Source: Udeniomyces pyricola (taxonomy: Eukaryota; Basidiomycota; Tremellomycetes; Cystofilobasidiales; Mrakiaceae). From it: a DNA stretch of 64,000 bases. Within the stretch, counting starts at the first letter, position 1, and each line of letters opens with the position of its first letter. The stretch is from NCBI GenBank assembly GCA_039545295.1, contig BCIK01000004.1, positions 1,389-65,388 of the forward strand, in the 5' to 3' direction. This document shows positions 11,809 to 23,565 of this stretch, piece after piece. The position numbers and the translations under genes are program-made. The notes beneath the pieces are model-generated. The model worked only from the letters and a program-made list of their open reading frames with translations, searched no databases and was not told the origin of the DNA.

Positions 11809-14800
11809 TCAAATGGTGGCATGCTGCCTCAGAGGAATAAGAAGTCCTTCCTCGTCACCCACCTCAACTTGATGAAGCACGCCACCAAACGTGTACCGAA
11901 CTCGGAGAATCTTTTTTTCGCGCATGGCACAATCCCAAAAGCCCAACAGGTTTGACTTTGAGCGACCTGTTGGCGGCGAAACCAAGGCATACCTGGTTAG
12001 TGACAAATATTAGGGACGTAGCTTGGCAAGTCGAGCTTGAATTCGGATGACGAACCTCCAGGGATGATGAGCTGGCCATTGTGCACTAGTGCCTGTAGAG
12101 GAACACGTGCATCGATCGTGCTTGGAAGTGTCGCCTCCTCATCTGACAGAGTCGAAGAGGACGTTACGGGTAGATCAAGACGAGGCTGCGAGCCGTACTC
12201 GGCAGACTCAATAATGAGACCTGAGCGAGCCAAGATTTCCGGGTCAATGATTATTACAGCGCAATGCCTATGAGACTTGACCGCTAACCAATATCCGATC
12301 TTTTGAACATACCGTTTGCGAGGCGCTCAGCTTCTAGACGCTTGTCCACGATAGGCTGCAAAATTCGAATGGCCTCGTCAGCCTCTTGTTTGAGAGCAAG
12401 GATGAGCTCCCGATTCTCTTCTTGGACCTGTTTCCAACGTCTGAAGAATGGTAGAGATGTTAGACGATGCCTCAAGTGATAGGGTAAGCCGTAATGCTCG
12501 CAAACTACATGCCGAGGGATAGATAGGAACAAACGGACCTCTGGTGTGATCTTCTCTTTCTTGGGACTAAGAGCCCGTAGTGAAGGAGAAGATAAGTCGC
12601 AGATGGAAGAAGCATCGAGGAGAACAATATCCGAGGGTCGAGAGTTTGGGCGATGAGGATGGGAAGTGTCAATCGTTGCCCCAGGCGGAAAATCCTGTAC
12701 ATTGATGATGAAAGTGTCAACCTTAAGGATAAGAGAGCCAAGCATTGAATATTGGAATTGACTTACTTGATGCGAAGCGTGATCCCATTGGAATCACCTA
12801 TTTGAAGAACACGACGATGCCAAGGACAAACACCGAGGCGTGAGAAAGGGGGATAGCTCTAGTATCTAGTTTTTTTAAACCGGGAAAATACACACCTTCG
12901 ATGCTTAACGTGAGTTTTGTCCATTCAGTCACCTTACGGGCTACCGAAAGGACGGTGTTCATCCCGCTGGTTAACCCAATCCCCGCTCCAATCTTGACTT
13001 CAAGACCATCAAGCATCCGAGCACTCCAATCCGCCCCAACACGCATATCAGCCCCTCCCACTTCAACCTCGGCATTGAACCCGGACAGTTGAGTTTCCAC
13101 CTTGGAGGTCAAGCCGATAGTGAGAGACGATTGATCTTGTCGGCGGCCGACAAACGGCAAACCCCAGGAGCCAATCTAAAGTTCATGGCAGTTGAATAGG
13201 TGAGATTATGAGTGTACACAAACTGAAAACCTAATCGTGGGTTGAAATCTCGGAGACGACTGACCGTAAAGAATCCGCTTTGGTAGGTCAGGAAGCTCTT
13301 CAAGTTTGGGGCGAGCTGATGCAAATGAACACATATTTTCTCAGAATCATGTAGTGTCTCGGAAACTAGTAGACAGCAAGATGGTAGGCAAGAAGACAAA
13401 GGACAGAAATATGACAGAACCAACATACCAGTCGAGATAGAGTGAAGGATAACGTTGGAGGACAATCAAGAGAAGGAACTTGGCTGAATACGTTCAGGCT
13501 GGTTTCATCGTCGATGAGATAGACCGCCCCCGCCGAGAAGATTCTGGGAGCCAGCAGAGAGCTGCTAAACTGAGAAGTTGTCAGCCTTCCTGGGCTTAGG
13601 TCTGACCATCATGTATGAAGCTAATCAGCTAGCTCACCTCGGCGAAGAGCTTTGGACTAAACGAGGTGGACAAAGTTCCAGACAGATTACCACCGAACCG
13701 GCTTTGCGTCCGGACCCGAGGAACTCTTGCTGCCATATTGCTTCTGAGCTTGACCGTTGTATCGGGGAGGATAGCAGTCTAACTCATGGGCATAACACGA
13801 GAGATGATTAGACCGAGTCGAAAAGCAGATAATTGAATTGTTTAGACATCGCACACATACATCGAAAGAATGGGAAATGCTGTAATTCGCTGTGAAGAGA
13901 GTGATCGATTTCGTACCCAAGCGGCCGACGATAGGCATATCAGCGTTGACAACAGATGATAGTCAGAACATGCGATGTAACCACCATGCACTAACAAGAC
14001 TGAACATAACGCAAGCGATCGGACAGCGACGCTCTTCCATCGACAAACTCGTTCTTAGACGCCAAGAGTGAAGAGGCATCGATCTTGAGAGTAATATCGC
14101 CTGCAAGATCGGTGAAGCATCGTTAATAGTCAACATAGCGGTCGGTACAAATTTCTGATGGACGTCACATGTACCTTTGGGGTTGATCAGTCGATGCTGC
14201 GCCAGTTGCTTCTTCTCCTCGGCTTTGTACTCAAATTCTGCTTTAAGCTGTAAGCTCCACATCAATGATCAGCCAACTATCTGATCCAGTGATGATCATC
14301 TAAAGGTATCATGTACGATGTCATCAGTACAAACCTGCTCAGGACTCTTGGCTCTCCTGCCTACTTCTAGACCACTGCTGTCCTTGAGTCCCTCTTCACC
14401 AAGAGAATCATATATAGCCCGCGTTCTGGGATCGATGAGAACTTGATGGGCGCGAGCGAGGCGGGCGAATGCTTTTTGGGCACTTTGGCGACTAGCTTCC
14501 GTTCGTTGCTTGTCAGGATGAAGAACGAGAGCTAGCGATCGAAACCGCTGGTTGATGTCGTCAGACGAGGCGGTGATAGGAAGATTCAAGATAGCACTGT
14601 AGAGAAAAGGGTCGAGGAATGATCAACGAGAGGCTCTATGTCAACTCCACAAGGAAGTGAAATCAGAGTTCATGATCGCGAAGCCGCCAACAAATGAACA
14701 CGAGGCACGGACTAGAATGATGATGTATCAGGGCCAGAGCATGCGAGGGGTCCCGAGGAGGTATTGGATCCGAAAAGAGGTTCTTGGGTCTCATCGAACG

Positions 14801-14894
14801 CCTCTGGGAGGTCCTCGGCAGGGTTTGGGGGTAAAACCCTATGCCGATGCGAGGCAGATTGAGAATAGCTCATGCGAAGATGGATCTGAGGCAC
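11809..14894 (-). CDS. DNAJC11-like J-domain protein, mitochondrial type
   Basis: DNAJC11-family proteins carry an N-terminal J domain and a C-terminal DUF3395. The animal member associates with the MICOS/SAM complexes at the mitochondrial outer membrane. Exon 1 (from 14,894 or 14,873 to 14,713) ends in a FYAI codon split that joins to 14,596. It encodes an acidic leader with DLPEAFDETQEPLFG. The J domain follows: FYAILNLPITASSDDINQRF, LHPDKQ (HPD motif) and RAHQVLIDPRTRAIYD. After this come a helical LKAEFEYKAEEKKQLAQHRL segment ending in NPKG, beta-barrel-like middle blocks and RRWKQVQEENRELI. The DUF3395 end is GFWD, then RVRYTFGGVLHQVEVGDEEG and IPLRQHATI. Several middle exons were identified only as family-like blocks, so the exact exon list is incomplete. 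Either MPQIHL or MSYSQS could be the start. Confidence 0.85.
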
Positions 14895-14954
14895 CCAAAA
14901 AGATCTGTGTATGTGCTAGGAGGTGAAACAATGAGAGACTGTGTTACGACCTGA

Positions 14955-15302
14955 TCACAAGTCAATCTCGCCAAGGAGAAAACGAGGTTGTCTGGTGAGA
15001 TGCGCGTCACGCGTCAGGTGGGGTGCTGCTGTGGTGGAGGTCAAAGGAGGAGGTGGACCGGCGGACTGCGACGGGCGAAATACCATACGCAGACCAATCG
15101 CGGGTACTATGTCTTCAATAGCACGACGGGAAATTCCAAGCGCACTATTTCTGCTCCGATTTGAGAAATCGGCGTCGTCAAGTTTGAAAGCCATCCCAAC
15201 AGAGGTCGTGCGACCCGGAGAGGGAGACGCCGCAAGAAACGAAAGGGGCAGGCAAGCGATGCGATGGCTTCGCTCGTTTCCATAAACCCACGAAAGAGTC
15301 AT
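14955..15302 (-). other. Open frame of unknown status between DNAJC11 and the E2 gene
   Basis: An uninterrupted 115-codon frame on the minus strand with a Pro/Thr-rich end and no family I recognise. The opposite strand is open across most of the same bases. It could be 5' leader of the DNAJC11 gene (same strand, 60 bp upstream), a separate small gene, or chance. The first exon of the plus-strand E2 gene ought to be near here but I cannot see it. Confidence 0.2.
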
Positions 15303-15651
15303 CTTCCATCATGCCATTGGACTGTGTCTCCGATGTTCTGCTCTACCTATGCTCTACCCAAACATACCAGACCGACAGTATCGATTTGACTTGCGGGAGG
15401 AGGTTAACCATTGCCACCCAGAAGGACGCGTGGAAGGACGCCGTCAGCGTCGGAGGAGGGCCCGCTTCTCCTCAACCGCTCTTCCCCTACCTTCTTTCGA
15501 TCGCTACTCGCCTTTTGCGGATCCCTTGACCTTCAATCATCAGAGTCACTCTCATAACCCTTTCCGGTTGCTAATTTCCCGTTGACTGATGCCTGATTTG
15601 ACCTCTCTCCTTTGCACTTGGTCCGCTCACTCTTCTTGGTACCCTTAACAG

Positions 15652-16214
15652 CCGAAACGCCCTTTGAGGACGGGACGTTCCGCCTGACGCTGACGTTCGA
15701 AGAATCCTATCCAAACAAGCCACCCGTCGTCAAGATCTTGTCCAAAATGTTCCACCCCAATGTCTATGCCAACGGCGAACTCTGCCTCGATATCCTTCAA
15801 AACCGATGGAGCCCGACCTACGACGTAGCTGCGATCCTGACCAGCATACAGAGTCTCTTCAATGACCCTAACCCCAACAGGTACGATTGAACAAAGCATC
15901 TTTGTGTCTCGAAATTCTCTCGTTTGTTCTTTGTCCCTTCAATACTCGTGATGAGACAGGAAGAGAGGTCAGGACTAGTTGCAGCTCCTGACTTTGCTTT
16001 TCTCTCCCATCTTTTTGTAAACAGTCCAGCCAATGCCGAAGCCGCTCAACTTTACAGAGATAGCATGAAAGAATACGTCCGGCGAGTCAAGCAGACTGTT
16101 GAAGCGTCCTGGGTCGAAGGTGACGAGGGTGAGGAGGAAGACGAAGAAGATGAAGACGAAGAAGAAGGGCGTGATGGCGAACCAATGGAAAGCACAACTA
16201 CCGATCGAGCATAA
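15652..16214 (+). CDS. RAD6: Ubiquitin-conjugating enzyme Rad6/Ubc2 (5' end not found)
   Basis: Rad6 is the E2 that ubiquitinates histone H2B with Bre1 and PCNA with Rad18. Two exons are clear, 15652-15880 and 16025-16214. They encode [20 protein letters not shown], then [37 protein letters not shown] (catalytic Cys in LCLDIL), [24 protein letters not shown] and [14 protein letters not shown] long acidic tail rich in Glu and Asp follows, as in yeast Rad6, where it supports histone ubiquitination. The first exon starts in phase 1 (one base carried over), so at least one upstream exon must exist. The family's first ~43 residues (ARRRLxxDFKR... to WNAVIFGP) are not visible in the 700 bp upstream. 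The gap may be due to a remote exon, sequencing or assembly error, or loss. Confidence 0.85.
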
Positions 16215-17269
16215 GTCAGGCTACAGCAGGGTTACGAAGGGACCGACCGGGAGGAGCGAGTGGTCATAGGACAAGGAGACTCATCATTCCCTGATTATGT
16301 GGCCAGACGAAAGGATGCAGGAAGGCGGGGGGGGGGGGGGGAGCAGTAGGAGAGGGAGAACCTGCGACGTCCGCATCCGCACATAAATTGACTCCTCCAT
16401 CTCACCCTATCCCGCCCAAATCCTCAGCCAACAACCCTTCGACGCGTTTTGGAGGAACGTACCTTGACATTGAACATCGTTTCCAGTATTCCCTTCTCAT
16501 TCTCCTGTCCTTCTCGTGATGCATCTCCTTTCCCATCCCGGACCATTCTACGCCTTCCAGCCATCCATGTAACAACAAACACTTGTAAATCCTCAACGTC
16601 AATTTCGAGTTTGATTCTGACATCGTCCCAATCATCCAACCATCCCACATTGCTCTTGATGCTTCTACCTCAGCCCCTCCTATCTCATACTCGTGTTTTG
16701 ACCCATCCCTCCCGTATTCTACTCGTCGCCTTTTTGCTTTGTCGTTTTCCAATCTCTGCCAAACCTTGTGAGAGATCCCTCTTCTACAGTGCTTTCGTCT
16801 TCTCTTTCTCTCTCTCGTTCTTTGCACCACCTGTTTCCTTTTCTCATGACGATCGTTGTTTCGTCTGTCTCGTGTTGAACCTTGTTTCGTCTCTATGGGT
16901 TCATCGTTTCCTTTCCGCTAGTTTTCCTTCTTATAACGTCTCGAAGTCGTAGTTCTCTCACCCCTCATCACGTTTCACGATACACGGTCACCTCGATTGC
17001 CCTATGAATTGACCTTTTTTTAGCCCTTCTCTCTTCCACCTTGTTTCGATTCCTGGTATTTAGGCGAATCTGGATAAATTGATGTGTATAATTATGAGTG
17101 ATATGCAAATGATGGTGATGATAAATGAGTCAAAATGAGTCTGCAGCCACCCGCTTTCTTTTTTTTTGTCTCTCTCCCACAGAATCACTAGTATATATTC
17201 AATCTCAGACGGACCAGAAACGGGAGTAATTGATATATCGATCGAAGCTGCTAATTGGATATATGTAGA
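16215..17269. other. 3' flank of the E2 gene and intergenic sequence
   Basis: A 15-bp G run lies at 16,327-16,341, just after the E2 stop. Beyond it, an open minus-strand frame (16,402-16,830) is Arg/Lys-rich and looks like the complement of a pyrimidine-rich strand. I see no family in it. From 16,450 to 17,060 the plus strand is C/T-rich, as expected of fungal promoter or 3' flank. No gene is called. Confidence 0.5.
16327..16341 (+). repeat. 15-bp G run
   Basis: A pure G15 run 110 bp after the stop of the E2 gene. It is the longest G homopolymer in the window. Confidence 0.9.
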
Positions 17270-18184
17270 NNNNNNNNNNNNNNNNNNNNNNNNNNNNNNN
17301 NNNNNNNNNNNNNNNNNNNNNNNNNNNNNNNNNNNNNNNNNNNNNNNNNNNNNNNNNNNNNNNNNNNNNNNNNNNNNNNNNNNNNNNNNNNNNNNNNNNN
17401 NNNNNNNNNNNNNNNNNNNNNNNNNNNNNNNNNNNNNNNNNNNNNNNNNNNNNNNNNNNNNNNNNNNNNNNNNNNNNNNNNNNNNNNNNNNNNNNNNNNN
17501 NNNNNNNNNNNNNNNNNNNNNNNNNNNNNNNNNNNNNNNNNNNNNNNNNNNNNNNNNNNNNNNNNNNNNNNNNNNNNNNNNNNNNNNNNNNNNNNNNNNN
17601 NNNNNNNNNNNNNNNNNNNNNNNNNNNNNNNNNNNNNNNNNNNNNNNNNNNNNNNNNNNNNNNNNNNNNNNNNNNNNNNNNNNNNNNNNNNNNNNNNNNN
17701 NNNNNNNNNNNNNNNNNNNNNNNNNNNNNNNNNNNNNNNNNNNNNNNNNNNNNNNNNNNNNNNNNNNNNNNNNNNNNNNNNNNNNNNNNNNNNNNNNNNN
17801 NNNNNNNNNNNNNNNNNNNNNNNNNNNNNNNNNNNNNNNNNNNNNNNNNNNNNNNNNNNNNNNNNNNNNNNNNNNNNNNNNNNNNNNNNNNNNNNNNNNN
17901 NNNNNNNNNNNNNNNNNNNNNNNNNNNNNNNNNNNNNNNNNNNNNNNNNNNNNNNNNNNNNNNNNNNNNNNNNNNNNNNNNNNNNNNNNNNNNNNNNNNN
18001 NNNNNNNNNNNNNNNNNNNNNNNNNNNNNNNNNNNNNNNNNNNNNNNNNNNNNNNNNNNNNNNNNNNNNNNNNNNNNNNNNNNNNNNNNNNNNNNNNNNN
18101 NNNNNNNNNNNNNNNNNNNNNNNNNNNNNNNNNNNNNNNNNNNNNNNNNNNNNNNNNNNNNNNNNNNNNNNNNNNNNNNNNNNN
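17270..18184. other. Assembly gap (915 N)
   Basis: A run of N bases. It almost certainly hides the 5' end of the GT90 gene that resumes at 18,198. Three more isolated N bases follow at about 18,289, 18,313 and 18,352, which shows low-quality sequence next to the gap. Confidence 0.98.
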
Positions 18185-18197
18185 TTTGTGCTGACAG

Positions 18198-21100
18198 GTG
18201 GAAAGAGATCTACGATAGTCAAAGCAAGACATTGGAAGAAGCTGTCTCTAACTATGTCAAGGTTAGATATACCCCTCCCTCCCCCCTTNCAATTCACTGC
18301 GATCTTACGGGGNGCAGCGCGCGAGGTTTGCCGAATATGTTTGAGTCTGCANCGGCTGCATCATATCTGGCCACTCTGCTTACTCTGTCTATCCTCTTCC
18401 CTTTCCTATCATACACGTTGGGTCCGTTTCGTACCACCGATCCATCTGGCCCGCTGACTCATCGACTATGTATATCAGACCTACAACCGTCGGCCACCCG
18501 CAGGCTTCGCCGAGTGGTTCAAGTACGCCCAGGAGGTCGAGTCTCACTTCACGGACACGCCATTCCTGTTACTCGAACCGACAATCGCAGTATTCAGCGG
18601 AATGTCGCCCGACTACCTGCGATCGGAGATTGAGGAATTGCACAAGCGTGTCCCTGTGGTAAGTTTCATACAAGGTTCATCTCGCATGAACAGGATTGAT
18701 CTGATCCTTTTATCCTCATTTCTCTTATAATCTCAACTGACTCGTCTTTGCTGTCCCATTACCCTGTCTGTAAAGATTGATCGGTTCTCACGAGACTTTA
18801 CGACTTACATCGAAGATGGGCAATGCAAAGGTCGCTCACAAGATACCTGGTACAAGATCCAGGTTGGCGCTCGAAGTGGCTGGGAATTCTGCGAGGTCAG
18901 TCAGGAAGCCACGAGCATCGATCGATGTGTCGTCGACAGGCCACGGATCAACTTCGTGCAACGCTCGTTGGAGAAGCAAAGAAACCGTCCGGGATGATGT
19001 TGACGCTCTCTCTTACTTTCAATTGTGGGCGACGCGAACGCGATCTGGCGGAATTTCTCCACGGCTTGGTGATCGTCTTTGATAGGCGATCAAAGACATT
19101 GTCCATCTCCTTCCAGACATCCCTCCTTTCGTTTTCAACGCCAATGGTCAGTTGAGATAGGTTCCTAGGTGGCACGCGATGGCTGGACCACGGCTTGAAT
19201 CATAGTTAACAGGGGAAACTTACCTTTTTGTATCTTGGTCCGTTCGGGTCGACAGATCAAGGCAACCAAGTGATGTCATGGGATGAGAAGGCGGCGTTGA
19301 TGGAACACGCCAAAGCTGGCACTCGTGCGTTCCAATATGTTGCTTTTGGTCCGCTGTTTTCTCACCCAATATTTGTTTCGTGTGATACTGATCATCTCTA
19401 CTCTCTGGTCTCTTCTGACGTAAAGGTGCCCCTGCGGACTACACTGTCCCGGAGCCGTACTACCCAGCACCAACTCCTGACCAGCCAATTGACCTGGACG
19501 ATCACAAACTAGAAACCCCCTACTTGGCCTACGCTCAGTCGTGTCCTCCCGGCTCGCCAGCTACCCGCTTCTACCTGAATCCATTCGACGGAGAGGTCCA
19601 CTGGAACGACTCGACGGCGGGATATGCGTTGAGCGACGAACAGGGCGGGTTCGTCACGGACTTTGAGAAAATGAATGACGTCTGTCAGAATGCAGGTACG
19701 TACACACGTAGTTTTATGAAAACAAACAAACATACACCTGCCGGTTTTGCCTGGCGCTCTTCATACTATCAGCGCCACTGGGGTTTCGTCATCGTCTGAT
19801 ATGATATCGAACGAAGACTGACCATTCACATGTTCCGAACTTGTTTATTCTTTCTCTTTTTCTATCCTTCATGATCGCAGAACTTCGTTACGAGCACGCA
19901 GAGTTTTTGCAGTACACTCGATACAGCAAGATTGGTGAGGAGATGTCCATCTTGGTGACCTTTCAACGATCACCTATTTATGAGCAGAGCTGACGGTAGC
20001 TCTTCGCCCTATCCGGTTCTCATGGTCGGACTCATACAGTCCAAGACACCACACGGCTTCCCAAGAAATACGTCTGTCCCTCTTCTCTTGTCTCTCTATA
20101 CTGCTCACAAGCCTTGCCCGCTTTTCTTGCCCGCTTCGATCTCCTTCTGTTCCCACATCTTGGGACAAAACACTGACCTTTTTCATTTCTCCTCTTCTTA
20201 CTTGCAGAGGTTCCCTGTCTTTTCTCAGAGGTGAGTCGAACACCGGGAGGGTCGACGGAGTCAAAACCTCACTTTTGAAAAGGGGCTGTTCATTTGAAAA
20301 AGGATTCCTGACAACTCGTCTTTTTTTTTTGCCCATATTTCTCACACCTCCAGCAAACACTCGACCCAGGTGAGTATCCGAGAATTTTACTTTCCCTCTT
20401 TCTTCTCTTTTTCTTTAGCTAGGGGGTGAGGTTCGACTGAGTGCTCATCCGCCCGCTTCCGCAATCCATTCATCGCCCGCCTCTTCGTTTCTGCCTCAGA
20501 CCGACTTCTTGATCCCTCAAGTTTACAATTATGAGTACCTCAAGGACTGGGGCGTGACGCCCTGGCACGAGAAGGAGAACAGGTTCGTGTGGCGAGGCAT
20601 GTTCTCCGGCGTGCAATACACGACTCATCCGGAATTGGGTGGAGACTGGCGAGCAAGTAAGTTGGTTCTTGATACACACAACGATAGACAAACAGCAGTC
20701 CCTTAGACATCACACAGGTCATTTACCACCCTCGTTTGCTCCTCTTCACTCAACTCTCTTGACTCGGTTTTTTTTCCCGGGACATCCATTGTACCATCTG
20801 ACTCGCAATCACTCCAGCTCCGCGAGCCGTGTTGCATGAGATGTGCACCAATGGTCGAGGACTCGTCAACTACGTTTGGTCTGACAACGGAACGCTCAGC
20901 AAAGGGACGATGCTCAAGCAAAAGTTTATGGAAACCTACTTAGAGTGAGTGACTTCTTTTTCTTTTCTTTTTTTCACGGAGTGTTCGTGCCCGACCCGCT
21001 CGCTTTCCAACCTTCATACGTAATAGGATGGATCATGATCATGATAGATACAACGCAAGCTGACTCACCTTCCCCCTTTGCTCTCTCTTTCGATTCCCTT

Positions 21101-22152
21101 CACTCTGTTCTTTACTCTGTTCGTCCTCGTTTCAGCTGCGGCATCAATCAATTCGCCCAACTTGTCGACGCAACCTATGACGATGGCAAGCCGACGCTAG
21201 AAACCGTTCCGCTTCGATACGATATGCAGAACGTCAAACTCATTGGCGATGTTGATGGTGAGTTTACGCACAACGTCGCACCGCGCACTCGTTAGCTCGT
21301 GATACTTGTGGGCCGTTTCATATCTGATTCCCATACGACCTGTGCTGTCCCTATCCTTCGATCCTGTCTGAATCAATCGCCCTCGTTCCGACTCAAAAAA
21401 AAAAAAAAAAAAAAAAAACTCCAAATGAACAGGCTTTGGTTGGTCAGGTCGATTCCGAAGCTTACTCCACTCGGGTTCGGCGATTGTCAAGTCGACAGCG
21501 TACCAGGAACATTGGGTCAAGCATCTCATCCCATGGTACCACTACATTCCCATGAGGTAAGAAACCCAAACCTGTCTCTCGCTTTTTTTTGACAACCCGA
21601 GGTCTTTCTTTGGCCGAGCCAGGTTCCGAAGAAAGCTGATCTTTTCTCTGGTTTTGCCCCGATTTGCTTTGATCCGATAGGGCCGACTCGTCCGACCTCC
21701 CAAGCATCATCATGTTCTTCCTTTCGCACGACGACGCGGCCAAGAGTATCGCCGAGCGTGGGCATGAATTCGCAGACAAGCATTGGAGGAAGTGAGTTCT
21801 TTTAATTTCTTTTTTTTGGGGGGCCTAGATAAGTTTTGGATAGTTTCTCTGTTCTTTTTCTGCCCTTGCCTGTGGGCTGTTTGACTCGTTTCCGTCTGCT
21901 TCAAGTGTCTCCTTTCCTTTGACTTTTCTCGCATCTGATTTGATTACTGATGCCTTTTCCCTCGATTCTGGCTCATCTTGCTCTTCCCTCTCCGATGCTC
22001 TGTTCCTTTCCTTCACCTCGTCTAATTACTGCGGTACGACCATTTGCTCTACAAAAAAATCTAGGGAGGATAAATCCGTCTACCTCTGGCGACTGCTGCT
22101 CGAGTACCGAAGGATCATGTCACCCCCGGGCGAGATGGATTACATGGGTTAA
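18198..22152 (+). CDS. GT90 glycosyltransferase, CAP10 family (5' end in gap)
   Basis: CAP10-domain proteins (family GT90) are Golgi xylosyl/glucosyl transferases. In Cryptococcus they act on capsule and glycolipids (for example Cap10, Cxt1). At least a dozen exons are seen. They encode RWKEIYDSQSKTLEEAV, then TYNRRPPAGFAEWFKYAQ and IAVFSGMSPDYLR. Further on come YSENP-like spacer exons, ETPYLAYAQSCPPGSPATRF, VYNYEYLKDWGVTPW and HEKENRFVWRGMFSG (the family's K.....WRG block). CGINQFAQLVDATYDD, KLIGDVDGFGWSGRFRSLL, SGSAIVKSTAYQEHW and HLIPWYHYIPM (the donor-site end block) follow. The end is LLLEYRRIMSPPGEMDYMG. The RRPP.GF.EW start block is typical. The membrane anchor and first exons should lie in the gap. 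A 24-bp A run sits inside an intron at 21,395-21,418. A last short exon is spliced to 22,067. No activity on a named sugar can be claimed. Confidence 0.9.
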
Positions 22153-22685
22153 TCCGAGTTTTGTAGACAAAGTCATCCTCCTGCATGGCCGATGGTGGTG
22201 GGTCGATCGATAGGAAACGTTTCTTCTCGTGCTTCGTATCTTCCTCAACACACACCACATAGCAAAACCAATCAATCATGTCACCCCCAAAAAAAACCCT
22301 TACCCTCTTTGACCTCCCCCCTTCCCTTGGCCCTTCCCCAGCTTCCTATATTGCCCGACCATTCTCTCTCATCACATTTATAACGATATCTTTTCCGTCG
22401 CATCTTATCTCGCGCTTGTCCCTTCAATTATATATGACCCGGTCAGTCATCGCGTCTGCTGTTCATAACCCCCCCCCCCTCCCCCTTTATTCCTCATATC
22501 TTTCGTCCTGTTCGTCGAAGGCTTTCATGTCTTTCCTGTTTGCTCTGGCTCGATCGTAGGTTGGTTCCTATACTATATATGTTCACTTGCATTGCATGCT
22601 ACTCATTCCGAGTTCGTCAATCTCGTCTAACTTGGGGGCAATCGGGCGCTTGCTCAGTAGATCGACATCAAGCAAAGGCAAAGGC

Positions 22686-22716
<31 letters not shown>

Positions 22717-23565
22717 AGGAAGGGTTTGGCCGATAGAGTCGAGCTGGTGAGCTATAAAAAAATAAAATAAAAAGCGGTACGGAAATTTGAGTGGACTATG
22801 GATATATGGATGCCGATTGATGATAAGATATGTCAGACCACTTACTCATGCGGGAACCTCGCAAACTACGGCGAAGCATCAGCTTCACCTGACTTGGGAC
22901 CAGGATCCGTTCGCCTTCTTTGACGAGGTCCGAGACCTCATCGTTCGGGTCTACCTTTGCAGCGACGAAGGGAAGAAGTACCTAGAGAAGTGCAGAACAA
23001 GGCGAGTGTCATCTTGTTCTTGTCCGAGCTATGAACTCACTTAGGACGTTCATTTCGTACCTTGATCTTGACTTTCTCCTTGGCTTCAAACCTGCTTTCT
23101 GTATATATAGCATGTTGAATCTCTTGTGAGAACGACTACACATACCTGTTATGTCTGGGCAGCACTTGTGCGGTTCAAGTCGATCGAGTTCAAGCGGCCT
23201 TCATCTCATGGTCTGCACATCGCTTCTTTCCAAAGCCATGCCAATACAATCCGCTGTATCATGGAGAAATAATGCCATATGTATAGTTGCGGAGGTAGCT
23301 ATTGATCTATCAACCCATTGGTGTACCTAAAACGCAAGATGAAACGTTGCATTCACTGAGATCTGTTGCATCGAGTACAATCAGAGTACATGGTGATATA
23401 CATAATCGAGGGAGTTGACTGTAACAACAATCCTCTGAAGGACCTGATTCGGGAGGATGTACTATAGTACGTCCTAGCTGATGCGTCATGATGATATACA
23501 CGCTGTATTAGCTGATACTGTAAGGGGAAAGAACTGAGGTGAGGAGAAAGGGCTACGCGAAGACG
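22153..23565. other. Intergenic stretch with a 27-bp A run
   Basis: A C/T-rich 3' flank follows the GT90 gene. There is then an A27 run at 22,686-22,712, followed by an open plus-strand frame (22,787-23,044, 85 codons). The frame has a hydrophilic segment HLTWDQDPFAFFDEVRD and LCSDEGKKYLEKC. I do not recognise this segment. It could be an orphan exon or transposon remnant. No other gene is visible. Confidence 0.4.

Noticed and set aside
16402..16830. 142-codon Arg/Lys-rich minus-strand open frame
   Set aside because: It is the complement of a C/T-rich flank, which gives long open purine frames. No family and no splice support.
22440..22500. C-rich run near 22,470 considered as a structured RNA
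   Set aside because: No conserved stem could be drawn by eye. It is part of the C/T-rich 3' flank of the GT90 gene.
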